From contig NC_058064.1 of the NCBI RefSeq assembly GCF_020085105.1, positions 11,314,501-11,378,500 on the forward strand: DNA of 64,000 nucleotides, in the 5' to 3' direction. The translations under genes were made by a program, and so were the position numbers. A model generated the notes under the pieces. That model worked only from the letters and a program-made list of their open reading frames with translations. It was not told where the DNA came from and made no database searches. Of this stretch, positions 1 to 38,687 are shown in pieces; position 1 is the stretch's first letter; every line of letters starts with the position of its first letter. This DNA is from Siniperca chuatsi (lineage: Eukaryota; Chordata; Actinopteri; Centrarchiformes; Sinipercidae).

Positions 1-2604
1 GCCTGCTTCAAGAGCATCTTCAGAATCCACACAGAGACTGGAAACATCTGGACACATCTGCTAGGTAGTACACACTCATTGACGTTCTTATAACCCAGAT
101 CTTAACAAACATCAATGCACTCATCAGTGCCTTAACCCATTCAAGTAAACCTAATCTTTATTCTAACCTTAAATCCTAATCTTGAAGCAAGTTTAACCTC
201 ACTTCACTAAAATGTTGTAAACTGGTTTACAAACTGAAACAACAGATGAACAAGAGCGCACACACCACATTACAGCCAGGACTGGGGACAGGGGACAGGG
301 ATGTTTAGTAGGAGAAATACAAGACTAATGAAAGAACGAAAGAGAGAAGAAATTAAAGAAGTTGTTTTTTGAGTTGAGCTGCGGTTTTGTGTAAGAAAAC
401 AAAGTCCTCAAATCCATCAAATTCCAGGGCGTTATTTTGGATTTTGGGTGAGCGCCTTAGAATTAGATGTATTTGTGTTTAAACCTTTCAACTTTGTAGA
501 AACAACAAACGGCTTTAAACCACTTTGTTTAAGCCAAAGCATCCTTTTTTCTTCTGTGACTGCTGAACAGGCAGTTAAGCGTCTTCTGTTAGAAACAACT
601 GTGTGAAGCTGCTCCCCCCTAGTGGTTAAACAGAGATCCTGCACCTAAATGCCTTTGTGCTTTGAGTGAGATGGTGTGACTAGTGAATACTATTGATGCT
701 GATTATCTTGTTTTGGTCTGTTTGGTTTGAAGAAACAAGTAATGTAATATACTTCTGTACCTCAGCATTTAAAATTTGTGGGGGAGTTATTTATCTTGAT
801 TAACATTTAAGTCTCACTCTTCCATCTCTCTTTTTCTGTCTGCAGGCTGTTTGTTTTTCCTCTTTCTGGGTCTCATGTACATGTTCAGGCCCAACATGTC
901 ATTCGTGGCTCCGGTCCAGGAGAAGGTGGTGATCGGGATGTTTTTCCTGGGAGCCATCCTCTGCCTCTCCTTCTCCTGGCTCTTCCACACAGTGTACTGC
1001 CACTCTGAGGGCGTCTCCAGAGTCTTCTCCAAGTAAGATGCACATGCTGTAAACTCACAGATTTCACTATCTAAGATTCTAGAGTAGAAAAATGTCCTTA
1101 AAGCTAAAAAAAAAAAAAAATAATTTTTAAAAAAGTAAAGCCAATGCACATCATGATTATGAAGTCTCATTCCGCATGTTTACTGTGTCTGTAATCTTCC
1201 ACTCTGTGTTTCCCTGTGTCTAGGTTGGACTACAGTGGGATCGCCTTCCTGATCATGGGCTCGTTCGTCCCCTGGTTGTACTACTCCTTCTACTGCTCCC
1301 CTCAGCCCTGCTTCATCTACCTGATAGTGGTGTGCATACTGGGTTTGTCCGCCATCACCGTCTCCCAGTGTGACTTCTTCGCGACGCCGCAGTACAGAGG
1401 AGTCAGAGCAGGTAGAGTGAGATAGTGACATGATACATTTATCTTTATTGTGTTCTTTAAAGCTGCTCTAAACAATATTTTATGTTAGCAGTGGATCAGA
1501 TTACCATGTGTAATGTGAATGGAGTCGCTCGTTGTGATAAACCCACAAACAATCATCACGTTCTACAGTTCCCCTCTGCACTAACGGTGCATTTCAGCAT
1601 TTTTCAGCATATTGTTTTGGTTTTCAGCTCGCAACTTTACTCTTTCGGTTCACTCTCACCACAGCTGTTTTCAGCAAAAAGCTCTAAAAACACTACTGTA
1701 CACTACCTGCTCAGCACCAAAGCACAGACAGACACAGTTAGCGACTAGCTGGTGAACATAGTGGAGCATTTAGCTGCTTAAGAACCAGATAGTTTCCTCA
1801 GGAGTTGGTGGAGACCAAAAACAGAGCAAAAAGGAGAGTGAATATTAGACTTACATTCACCAAGTGGCCAGATGCATGACTTGGAGTAGATGCTAATGTT
1901 GCTCCGTGTCTGCTGGATGTGTAAGTAGGCAATTGTTCGCTAACAACTTTGCTATAACTTTATAATGTGTTAATAAGTCAGTGTTGTGTTAATAGCTTGC
2001 TTGCTACCTGTTAAAGCAGGTTTAAGTATTCACAATCTCTCTCCCTGTCTGTCTGTGTTTAGGAGTGTTTGTGGGTCTGGGTCTGAGCGGCGTGGTTCCC
2101 ACCCTGCACTTTGTCTTCAGCGAGGGTCTGATCAAAGCCACCACCATGGGTCAGATGGGCTGGCTGTTGCTCATGGCGACACTCTACATCACCGGAGCCT
2201 GTCTATACGCCGCTCGCATCCCCGAGAGGTTCTTCCCTGGCAAGTGTGACATCTGGGTAAGTGACTAACAAACACACACGCACACACACACACACACACA
2301 GTTGCTGACGTTACAAAATATTAGGGGATGCATTCTCAAAGCAGAAGCCATTATCCCCTGTTCATTCCCGAAGCAGGAGCACTTTCTTCTTCACGTTTTT
2401 CTCCCTTTATGTTACTCTGTTTCTCTCTCACACACATTTAATCCACTCTTTTTCTCTCTCGGTCTCTTTCTCTAGTTCCACTCCCACCAGTTGTTCCACA
2501 TCTTGGTGGTCGCCGGGGCTTTCGTTCATTTCCACGGCGTCTCCAACCTGCAGGAGTTTCGCTACACGGCGGGAGCGGGCTGCGCAGAGGACGGCACTCT
2601 CTAA
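1..2604 (+). CDS. adipor2: Adiponectin receptor 2, C-terminal part (5 coding exons; 5' end outside window)
   Basis: Seven-helix PAQR-family receptor for adiponectin with ceramidase-like activity, acting in the plasma membrane. Coding exons are 1-64, 846-1032, 1224-1411, 2063-2256 and 2476-2604 (stop TAA 2602-2604); GT-AG borders and phases agree and the joined segment is 253 codons plus stop. Exon 1 is cut by the window edge and reads ACFKSIFRIHTETGNIW. Family landmarks are present: LFHTVYCHSEGVSR, LDYSGIAFLIMGSFVPW, the FATPQYRGVRAG loop, GLGLSGVVPTLH, ARIPERFFPGKCDIW, and the last-helix HSHQLFH histidines that, with the histidine of LFHTVYC, bind the zinc ion. VSRVFSK, QPCFIYL and FFPGKCDIWFHSHQ are closer to AdipoR2 than AdipoR1. 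One oddity is a Cys at 1369-1371 where mammalian receptors have Trp (QWD). The + strand gene converges on phtf2. Confidence 0.96.
1455..1990. repeat. Dispersed repeat in adipor2 intron 3
   Basis: Non-coding intronic sequence sharing long stretches with 29405-29690: CTGGTGAACATAGTGGAG, GTGGAGACCAAAAAC, then TTACATTCA-CAAGTGG and TGTTGCTCCGTGTCTGCTG. It is probably a non-autonomous DNA element. Boundaries are approximate. Confidence 0.6.
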
Positions 2605-2677
2605 CACACACACACTGACTCACTCATTCACTCACACACATTTTGCGGGGAGGCACTGGTTCTGTTATGCACAGAAT

Positions 2678-2678
<1 letters not shown>

Positions 2679-2729
<51 letters not shown>
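2679..2729. repeat. (AC)n microsatellite in adipor2 3' UTR
   Basis: About 25 uninterrupted AC dinucleotides, with shorter CA runs just before and after. Confidence 0.95.
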
Positions 2730-2731
<2 letters not shown>

Positions 2732-4653
2732 CTCCTCAAAACATACACACACATGCTCTCCCCCCAGACTGAAGACCAAAGTGGCTTGTCTGGTGTGTGT
2801 GTCTGTGTGCGCAATACACAGGATGGCCTCCCAGGGGGCGCTAGTAAAACTGACTGACGAGGGTTTTTGTTCTCTTTGTCTGTCTGTCCATCCCCACCTC
2901 TTCTGGCTGTGTTGCTTCGACTATAAAAACACTTCCAAGATGGCGTGTTTTATAAACCAGTTTTGACACTCTGCTCTTTCCAGGAAGTATCTCCGTTTGT
3001 TTGGGAGGGGGCGAGGCATTCAAAACCTCCCTCCAATAATCCTACATTTTCTTCTGTGTTGAGTTCTGACATTTAAGAGTTGAATGGTTTGATTCGAAAA
3101 AGGAAGCATAATTGTGGCTTAAAAAAACATTTTGCAGTGTTTTTTTGCTGAATACTGTTTTCCAAGTCACACTTTAGAGCATTCAAAAACGAAAAAAAAA
3201 AGAAAAAGAATGGCGTGGGAAATGAATTTCTTCCATGATTGTGAAAGTAGCAGGCAGAGGTGTTGGGAACTGGGGCGGGCAGGGGGTTAACCTTTTCCAT
3301 GTAAATAAGATTTCTAAATTTTGGGTTATAGATTTGTATGAAACATATATGAAAAAAGAATTTAAAAAAAGTTATAATATGACGGCAAGAATAAATAAAT
3401 ATGTTAGATGATAAATCAGTTGAAGATGAGGAGGAGAGGTGCTCTAGCAGTGAGGTGCAATGGAGAGAATAATACAATACTGCGATTGGAGGGAGGCGCT
3501 TCAAACAACTTTATGTAGTCTGTATATGCAAGGATGAAAGCAGTGGAGGCGAGGAGGAGATATATGGCACAACATCTGAATCTTATCAAATAAACTTTTC
3601 TGACATAAAAACCTTGAAATCTAAACGAGGACGCAGCAGAACGACTGTCCCGCCTCTCAGCTAGTTTTTTGTTTGTTACTTTTGTGTTGAACCTGAGCAC
3701 TGATCTCAAATCAGACCTGGGGCCTCATGAATAAAACGTTCTCGTGCTTGGAACCGAATCTAAAGTCTAAACTATGATCTATAAAAGAATCATCTTGATA
3801 TGTAGCCATTTTTCATGTATCTTTTTACTGTAAACTGTGACTTATCTAAAACGAATTTCCACCTCACCGATATAAGTTAATTCTTTCCTATGACATGCCC
3901 TTAAAAGATTTGTTTGGATAACTTAAAGATATTTTTTTATAAACAATGGCCCCAGAGTCGTATATATCATTTTGGTAAAACTGCAGTATTATTACAGTAC
4001 AGATGCAGTTCACTGTACTCCTCCTCCTCCTCTGTGACACTTGATAAGTTTCACCTCCACACATACTCTGTCTGAAAATGTGTTTTTTTCCCTTTTTGAT
4101 TGGATTGCATTTTAATTAATATCCACTGCTGTTTTGCATATGATTATTATTATTATTGCAAGCTTTAATTTCAACTTTTTTTTCTTTTCTCTTATTTATC
4201 ACTGGTTTCTCTCATTTGGCCAGAGACCATGTGAGGTGAGGGCAGAAGTCTCCTCTAAAGATCTGATGAAGTTAACTACTTTAAGGACAGATATTGAGAC
4301 TTCACTTGGAGATTAAAACGACTTTATAAATATATTTTCTGGCGATACCAAAACCTCGCACCTGCACAATGGAAACACTATTCTGAGCTTATCATAAACT
4401 GTATGTCTATCGTTTGAAATGTAGGTTTGCAAGTTTCTATTTGATGGCTGCTTTTTTTCTGAACAGGAAGTTGAATAACTGTCAGAGTAATCAGCATCTC
4501 TTCTTTCAGTTTTCTTTTCTTTTCTGTTTTTATTTCATCTAGTTTATATTAATTTATTTCTCTTGGGGAGCGCATATTGTCTGTTGAAGCACACGTTCCG
4601 TTCTGATGGGAGTGTTTGATTGCAATAGACCTTTATAGCTGCTGTATTGTTCT

Positions 4654-4659
4654 AATAAA
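4654..4659 (+). terminator. adipor2: Polyadenylation signal of adipor2
   Basis: AATAAA in TCTAATAAAAAAAAGG, about 2 kb after the stop codon and followed by a T/G-rich downstream element. Confidence 0.65.
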
Positions 4660-5656
4660 AAAAAGGTTTTTTGAATCTGTCACTTTGTCTTATTAGTGGT
4701 TAGTATGTGCACTGAACACTGAACCATGACATAAAAGTACATGGTATAAAAGATGTAAGTCGCCTGTACATTATTCCTTTTATTATAAGTTCAATAATTG
4801 TCAAGCATCTGCTAAAAAAAAAAAAACACACCAAAAAAGCAGCATTTGCATTTATTTCCATTACAGGTGTCAGAATCTTGGTTGCTTTTTTATGTATATA
4901 AATTGATGTATTAGGCCAATTTAAATGTGCAGGGAGATTTAGGCTAGTAAAACTGATTTCACGTAGCAGAGGCCTGAGGAAGTGTCAGTTTGTTGGAGCA
5001 GCTGACTACAGCAGAAAAGACATTTAGCCGACTGTTACAATGGCTAAATGATGTTGAAAAGTTAAATTTTTATAGATTTGAATCCTTTTCTTGATGTGAT
5101 TGAGCAACATGTACACTTTTCATTAACACCAGTAAGGTGTGGAGATCTCACAGTTTGCTCATACGTCACCTCAGATGCTCTTCATTCATTGGCTGGGCTG
5201 GATGAGGAGTGGTTGGGTTGGGTTGGGGTCCAGATGCCATCAGGAGAACTGGAAACACCTGTGGATCTGAGGAAAAGTCAGCGTTTCTGGTTTTGGTTTT
5301 CACCTACTTTGAAGAAAGGATTTTACTCATAAACCTTGAACCGGAGTGGAAAGTCGTTTCCATGCTTGGGGTTGTCGGTTGCCGTGGAAACAGCGGGTAT
5401 CCCTGGTACCCTGGTAAGACCACATACCCACACACTGTTTTCCACCAACATCTCACTTCTGTAGGTCATTTAATGACTATATTTACAGCGTACAACCGGT
5501 TCAGGATCTGCTGAACAGATTTCTTGGCAAAAGCGCTTAAAAAGTGAAATCCTTTACATACATTAGGCCCTACATTAGTCTTATACGAGGGTTTACAAGT
5601 GAGGTTCCTTCGTTATGATGGACAGGCACTGTAGTTTATTTTGAGTTCATTCATTC

Positions 5657-5955
5657 ATTCATAAAAATGCGAGCAAAATCATCTTCAGTTTGTTTGAGGA
5701 GGAAGACCAAAGTGCTTATCTTACTGTTTGTTTTGTGTTCGTCTCTGCTGGAAAAAGAATGTATTTGCAGCATTATGCTTTAAGACCCATTTGGAAAGGT
5801 TGTTTTCTCACGCTCGTTGGAAAGGCGAGGCACGTTTTACTGTGTTTGTTTTTACAGGAACAAAGAAGTTTGAAATGTACGTCTGAAAATGAATCTAGGT
5901 AAATGACGCGATTGCTGTGATTCTGTTTTCAAAGAGTCTGAATAATATTTAGATT
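5657..5955 (+). repeat. Inverted duplicate of the end of the phtf2 3' UTR
   Basis: The + strand here reads nearly the same as the - strand of 8630-8342; I estimate roughly 95% identity by eye, with a small indel in a T-rich run. Similarity starts at TTCATAAAAATGCGAGCA and ends near GAGTCTGAATA, just upstream of the phtf2 polyadenylation signal. It has no open frame of note. Confidence 0.9.
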
Positions 5956-6029
5956 TGAGGGGGAGCTCATATTCAATAATTTTGTAACTAGTTTTAACCT
6001 AGATAACTAGATTAACCTGCAGATTATTT

Positions 6030-6270
6030 TCTCCAGTAATCGATTGATTGATTGTTTGTTTTTTTTAAATTGTGAAAATAGTCAGGAAATGCCGTCACAA
6101 TTACCCAGAGCCCAAAGTAACTACTTGTTTAATAAAATAAGTATTAAAAATACAAGGAAAAAGCAGCAAATCCTTACATACGGAACCATGAAATGTTTTT
6201 GTATGAAAAATGACTTAAACGATTATCAGAATAGTTGCCAATTAATTTTCTGTCTGTCGATTTAGACTTT
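6030..6270. repeat. AGGGCTGCAAC-family MITE fragment
   Basis: Carries the family body: CAGTAATCGATTGATTGATT, AGCAGCAAATCCT, GACTTAAACGATTATCAGAA, then GTCGATTTA. Both ends are eroded. The family resembles a common non-autonomous hAT-type element of teleosts. Confidence 0.55.
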
Positions 6271-6409
6271 TATGAAAATGAAACTATACATCTGTGCCCC
6301 ATTTTCATAAAATTTGCGTCTTCAGTATGAATGAACGGGATTAAAGCTGAGAGCCACAGACAGTCAAAGTCTAACAGAGTGACACATTCTTGGTTTTGGT
6401 GGGATTTGT

Positions 6410-6842
6410 TGACCAGTGGTGGTACCACAGTGTAGAAATAGCCTGTTACAAGTAAAAGTACAAAAGTATCCATATTAGCATCCAAATAAAGTACAAAAAG
6501 TCAAATGCAGAATGGCCCATTTAATGTATATTATATTACTGGATTATAATCATTGATAGATTAATGTAGGTATCACTTTAATGTTGCAGCTGGTAAAAGT
6601 GGGACTAGTTTAAATTACTTTATATACTGCTTTGTGGCTTAATCTAGATTAATATATCATATTTTATATGTTTTAATATTTTGTATTTATAATCTAAATC
6701 TGTAAAGAAACTAGCAACTAAATGTAGTAGTGGAGTAGAAGTAGAAAATAGCATAAAATGGAAATACTCAAGTAAAGTACAAGTACCTCAAAATTGTACT
6801 CAAGTACAGTACTTGAGTAAGTGTTACTTTTCACCACTGTCC
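6410..6842. repeat. AGTGGTGG-family MITE, near full length
   Basis: Starts CCAGTGGTGG and ends in CACCACTG, giving short terminal inverted repeats. The body is rich in AAGTACAAGTACCTCAAAAT and ACTTGAGTAAGTGTTACTT motifs, the signature of a widespread fish MITE. Confidence 0.65.
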
Positions 6843-7020
6843 TTACAGCTGTGTTGATCAAATTACTATCCTGACCTCTCACCTGCTGTGGGAAGTCAGA
6901 ATAACATTGTTTGATGTTTGTGTAGCTTTACAGAATTTGCACAGCAGGTGTAATGTATACACATAATCTGATTAAAAACATGATTCCAAATCAAGGAAAT
7001 AATTTATTAGCACATTAAAA

Positions 7021-7034
7021 CCACTAGGTGGCAG
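7021..7034 (+). promoter_or_regulatory. CTCF-like motif
   Basis: CCACTAGGTGGCAG fits the vertebrate CTCF core (CCASYAGRKGGCRS) at every position. It lies between two convergent genes. Occupancy cannot be judged from sequence. Confidence 0.5.
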
Positions 7035-7391
7035 CAGCCATGGCCTCACATGCTGTCTGTCTGCTTATGGGGGAAATTCATAGTTTTAGAGTGCATGTGT
7101 AATAGTGTGAGTAATGTTGTGACTCAGATTTTATGGTTGCTGTACAAATAATCTGCCTGTAGATCTTTCATGTCTGTAGCGGCTCACAATTGATGCAGTT
7201 TCCTGCATCTGAGGCTAAGAATGGGTACAAAAACAACATGATTTAATGATGTCACCTTACATAAAAGGTTTGGTTTACACAAATTACAAAAAAAAAAAAC
7301 GTTTTCATTTACCCTGCGAGGTATTTAGCCATTCATATAGTTTTGGTTTTGAGAAATTACACTCTCAAATGTCTGGTAGCATTAAATTAGA

Positions 7392-7650
7392 CCAGTGGTG
7401 GAGGAAGCATCCAGATCCTTTACTTCAGTAAAAGTATTAATACCTCACTTTAAAAACTACTGTTACAAGTACAAGTCCTGCTTTGAAAATGTTAAGTAAA
7501 AGTATGTATAATCAGGAAAATGTACTCAATGCAAGAACTGTTATACTATTATATATTATACTAATATTATTAGTATTACTCGTGCATTAATGTAAAAGTA
7601 GGATTTTACTGTTGTAGTTGGTTGAGGTGGAGCTCATTTTGAACTGTTTT
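7392..7650. repeat. AGTGGTGG-family MITE, one end
   Basis: Begins ACCAGTGGTGGAGGAAGCA, followed by the AGTAAAAGTATTAATACC and ACTGTTACAAGTACAAGTC tracts typical of the family; the other terminus is missing. Confidence 0.55.
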
Positions 7651-7654
7651 GTAT

Positions 7655-7865
7655 CGGACTGCAACTAATTATTTTTATTATGGATTCATCTTCTGATTAT
7701 TTTCTTGAGTAATCGATTTGATTGATTGGTTTGTAAAACGGTGACATTTTCACAATGTTTGTTTTGTCCAACCAACAGTTCAAACCTCCAAAATTATGAC
7801 AAATAAATTAAAATTACTAGAAAGAAAAGCAGCAACTAATTGTCTCAGCTGGACTTGTCTATATT
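7655..7865. repeat. AGGGCTGCAAC-family MITE fragment
   Basis: Begins GGACTGCAACTAATTATTTT and continues with TTCTTGAGTAATCGA, as in the copies at 32684 and 33028. It is truncated. Confidence 0.5.
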
Positions 7866-8279
7866 GTTAGGTAAAGTTGTTTAATTTATGACAAAATTTT
7901 ATTCTTCATATGTTTTGTATGCAAATACACAAATCTTAGAGCTGGGTACCCCCAAAACCTCAAAATGTGTAATACCAATCTTGTGTGTAAAGCAAAACTA
8001 CTTAAACTTCTCTGCTTATTTTGGAAGATACAGTTGTGTGGCGAATTAAAGGAAACTGAACAGTTTTTTGTAAAGTCCAAAGAACAGTGAATCAGTGCTT
8101 CTCTTTCAAACTCTTGTCAACTGGACCCTTTTGGCATTTTTTTTTACATTGCTAAGCACAATAGGATGTTAATTACTTGATTTTTATTATGTAGTATGGT
8201 CGTGTTTTTCCTTTAATTTGTCATCCATCTGTGTAATATTGAGAGACAACAAAAGAATCTGAGTCAGCATCCATTTCGT

Positions 8280-8285
8280 TTTATT
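8280..8285 (-). terminator. phtf2: Polyadenylation signal of phtf2
   Basis: AATAAA on the - strand (TTTATT on +), the first good signal after the inverted-duplicate segment; cleavage is expected near 8265. Confidence 0.6.
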
Positions 8286-8341
8286 TTTCTTATAAAAACG
8301 TAGACCTTGTGGACAGACCACTTCACAAAAAAAAACCCTCT

Positions 8342-8630
8342 AAATATTCAGACTCTTTGAAAACAGAATCACAACAAATCGAGTCATTTACCTAGATTCA
8401 TTTTCATACATACATTTCAAACTTCTTTGTTCCTTTAAAAACACAGTAAAACGTGCCTCGCCTTTCCAACGAGCGTGAGAAAACAACCTTTACAAATGGG
8501 TCTTAAAGCATAATGCTGCAAATACATTCTTTTTCCAGCAGAGACGAACAAAAAACAAACAGTAAAATAAGCACTTTGGTCTTCCTCCTCAAACAAACTG
8601 AAGATGATTATGCTCGCATTTTTATGAAGT
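8342..8630 (-). repeat. Partner copy of the inverted duplication, inside phtf2 3' UTR
   Basis: This is the last ~300 bases of the phtf2 3' UTR, repeated in opposite orientation at 5657-5955 about 2.4 kb away. The pair could form a long stem in DNA, or in any transcript that crosses both copies. Confidence 0.9.
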
Positions 8631-9285
8631 TTCAGTTAGCAAAGTGCTAACTCATTAACTGAGGCAACAGCTTGTGTCAAATGTAAGATGTTTCTGTGGG
8701 CACGATGACTTCGCGTACCATGTAGGATTTCAGAGTGATGTGAATGTTCAATACACTACTTTTAAGCTCAGCGCTAACATTCGCTTGAACAGCAAACACA
8801 CATACTGTGTGAAGCAGGTGAGGTACAAAAAAAAAACTCTTGCCATTTTGACATTAAAATGAGATGTAACTTCTTTTCCTCTTTTTTAAAGTGCATATCT
8901 TCATTCACGTTCAGAAATGTTTTACCTGCAGACTTTCACTTTGATCACTGTCAAACGTCATGCACGTGAATCTACTGTCTAATTAGCTATTAAGAGTTTG
9001 ATGTATAATAAAAAACACTGAATTTCTAAACTGGTTGAATTGATGGAACCGTTGAATCCTGAGTGACACAAACTGACCAATTAAACTGTCCAAAAACTTT
9101 CAGGAGCTCAACTCTCATGCTGTTATATGTAGGATACAACACGATATCAGAAAAGCTCCAAAAAGCTAAATTTAATCAATATTCAATGTTTTTCTTTACA
9201 AATAGTAAACGTGTTGCTATACTGTATCATTTATAATGGAACAATTCAGCAGGGGATTTCCTAAAATTATTGACTAGACTCAGTC

Positions 9286-9569
9286 TGTGTCTGAAATCAC
9301 TCCCTTGTTCACTCATTCACTATTTTCTAGATACTCAATATTTCCTCTATAGTGATCAGTAAATTGATATTGAGTACTTATGAATCTTCGTCATTTACTG
9401 CTGTAGAATAACACAACAGTAATTTTCACATCTATTAAAAAAAACTACATTCCCTTGTTGGACTTTTTTTAAGGAGACTTTATAGAGCATACATTTCACA
9501 CTCGGAAACAAAATGGCGGAGAGTAAACGTAGTGCACTAAACCGTAAATAAGGAGTGATTTCAGACACA
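9286..9569. mobile_element. MITE with 18-bp terminal inverted repeats, in phtf2 3' UTR
   Basis: Left end TGTGTCTGAAATCACTCC (9286-9303) is the exact reverse complement of the right end GGAGTGATTTCAGACACA (9552-9569). The 284-bp interior is AT-rich and non-coding. It resembles a common hAT-like MITE of fish. Confidence 0.85.
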
Positions 9570-10759
9570 TTCTCAGTTTGAGAGACAAATCTACAACAAA
9601 TCAGGCAGAGAGTTTACTAATTTAGGAAGTAGTTTCACATGCAGGGAATAGGCTGATGTCCTAATCTGCACTTCACAAAAGTTACAAGTCTCTGTAACTT
9701 TTTGTCAAGCTCTGCTAACAGAAGTTGTAATAAAACGTCCTGAACCAGAGAGGACATGTTATTACCTTACACACGTGTTGCCTGAAATACTGTCAAACTC
9801 ACTGCTACAGATCATGAAATTAAAACTCAGTAAAAAGGATCTTTTCAGGTCTGTATCGATTATGTATGCATTTTTCATTTTGTGAGATCCACATTGAGCT
9901 TTTTACACACCTGTGGCTACGGAGGTTCCTGTAAATGTCACCTATTCTCCATGTTCTGTTAACTGGATGATTGTTTCTCTGCAGGGCTGATGCTGTCTGG
10001 CATTTCACCTCTCTCCCCGGCGAGAACAATTTTCTCAGTTAAGTCCGCAAATTCAAAACTTGACCTGCAGAATGGTACTGTTAACAGATGTCATTTATTT
10101 TAAGCGTCTACATCTGGGAGCTGGTATGACTAGGGAACTGAGGTTAGTTGTAAATTTTATTTGAGGAAGTGAGTTGCTGAGAACTCAAAACTGTCAAACA
10201 CCAGGAATTACCCCAAATTTAGTGGACCATTTTCTGCACCAAAACAGCCAGATTTGAGATGATAAAGTATCCTTGTAACTGTAGTTTGATCACAACATAT
10301 ACCTATTTCTTTGTTGTCGGAAGAAAACCACTGACTAATGTATGTATTTTTAAAACTGGTTTTAAGGTCGTAACAGATTGAAGTTTTGTTTTTATACTTA
10401 CTCAACATGTAAATAAGTTTAAGCAAATAAAACACAAATGACAATGATTTTTGCCCCATCTGCAGCGCAATACTTTGCCTTGTAAACTGCTGAGAACCAT
10501 CACGGTAAACATAATAACTTATGCTTATAATACACTTTTTGTAGACAAGTAACATAGCTTTGTTTTGTGTCACAGAACACAAAAAATGAAACAAACTATA
10601 ATTCAAATAAACCCTAAGTTAAAAACACTGAGTGGGTAAATAAATAGTTTGTGAATTGCACAAAGTGGGAACGTTGAAGGTCAAAGCACTCCGATATGTC
10701 GAGACCGACGTTCAGTGAGTCGGTGAGAGTGAAGGTCAACGCTGTTTCTCCGTTCACTG

Positions 10760-38681
<27,922 letters not shown>

Positions 38682-38687
38682 TTACAT
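38682..38687 (-). promoter_or_regulatory. Start-stop upstream ORF (ATG-TAA) before phtf2
   Basis: On the - strand, ATG (38687-38685) is followed at once by TAA (38684-38682) and then by the phtf2 ATG (38681-38679). The upstream ATG has G at -3, while the main ATG has T at -3. The sequence is clear; a translational effect is inference. Confidence 0.6.

Larger units (their letters stand above)
2605..4680 (+). other. adipor2: adipor2 3' UTR
   Basis: Non-coding sequence after the adipor2 stop. It begins with a (CA)n microsatellite (2679-2729) and is AT-rich further on. A Pumilio-type element TGTAAATA lies at 3300-3307. The best polyadenylation signal is AATAAA at 4654-4659, followed by a T/G-rich stretch. 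Earlier AATAAA hexamers near 3391 and 3729 could give shorter transcripts. The end is inferred from the signal, without cDNA evidence. Confidence 0.7.
4681..8264. other. Intergenic region between convergent adipor2 and phtf2
   Basis: About 3.6 kb with no credible coding sequence. It contains an inverted copy of the phtf2 3' UTR end (5657-5955), fragments of two MITE families (6030-6270, 6410-6842, 7392-7650, 7655-7865) and a CTCF-like motif (7021-7034). The stretch 4700-5650 shows nothing recognisable apart from low complexity. Confidence 0.7.
8265..10759 (-). other. phtf2: phtf2 3' UTR
   Basis: About 2.5 kb between the stop codon and an AATAAA on the - strand (8285-8280). It holds one complete MITE (9286-9569) and, near its end, the segment duplicated at 5657-5955. 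The end is inferred from the signal. Confidence 0.7.
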
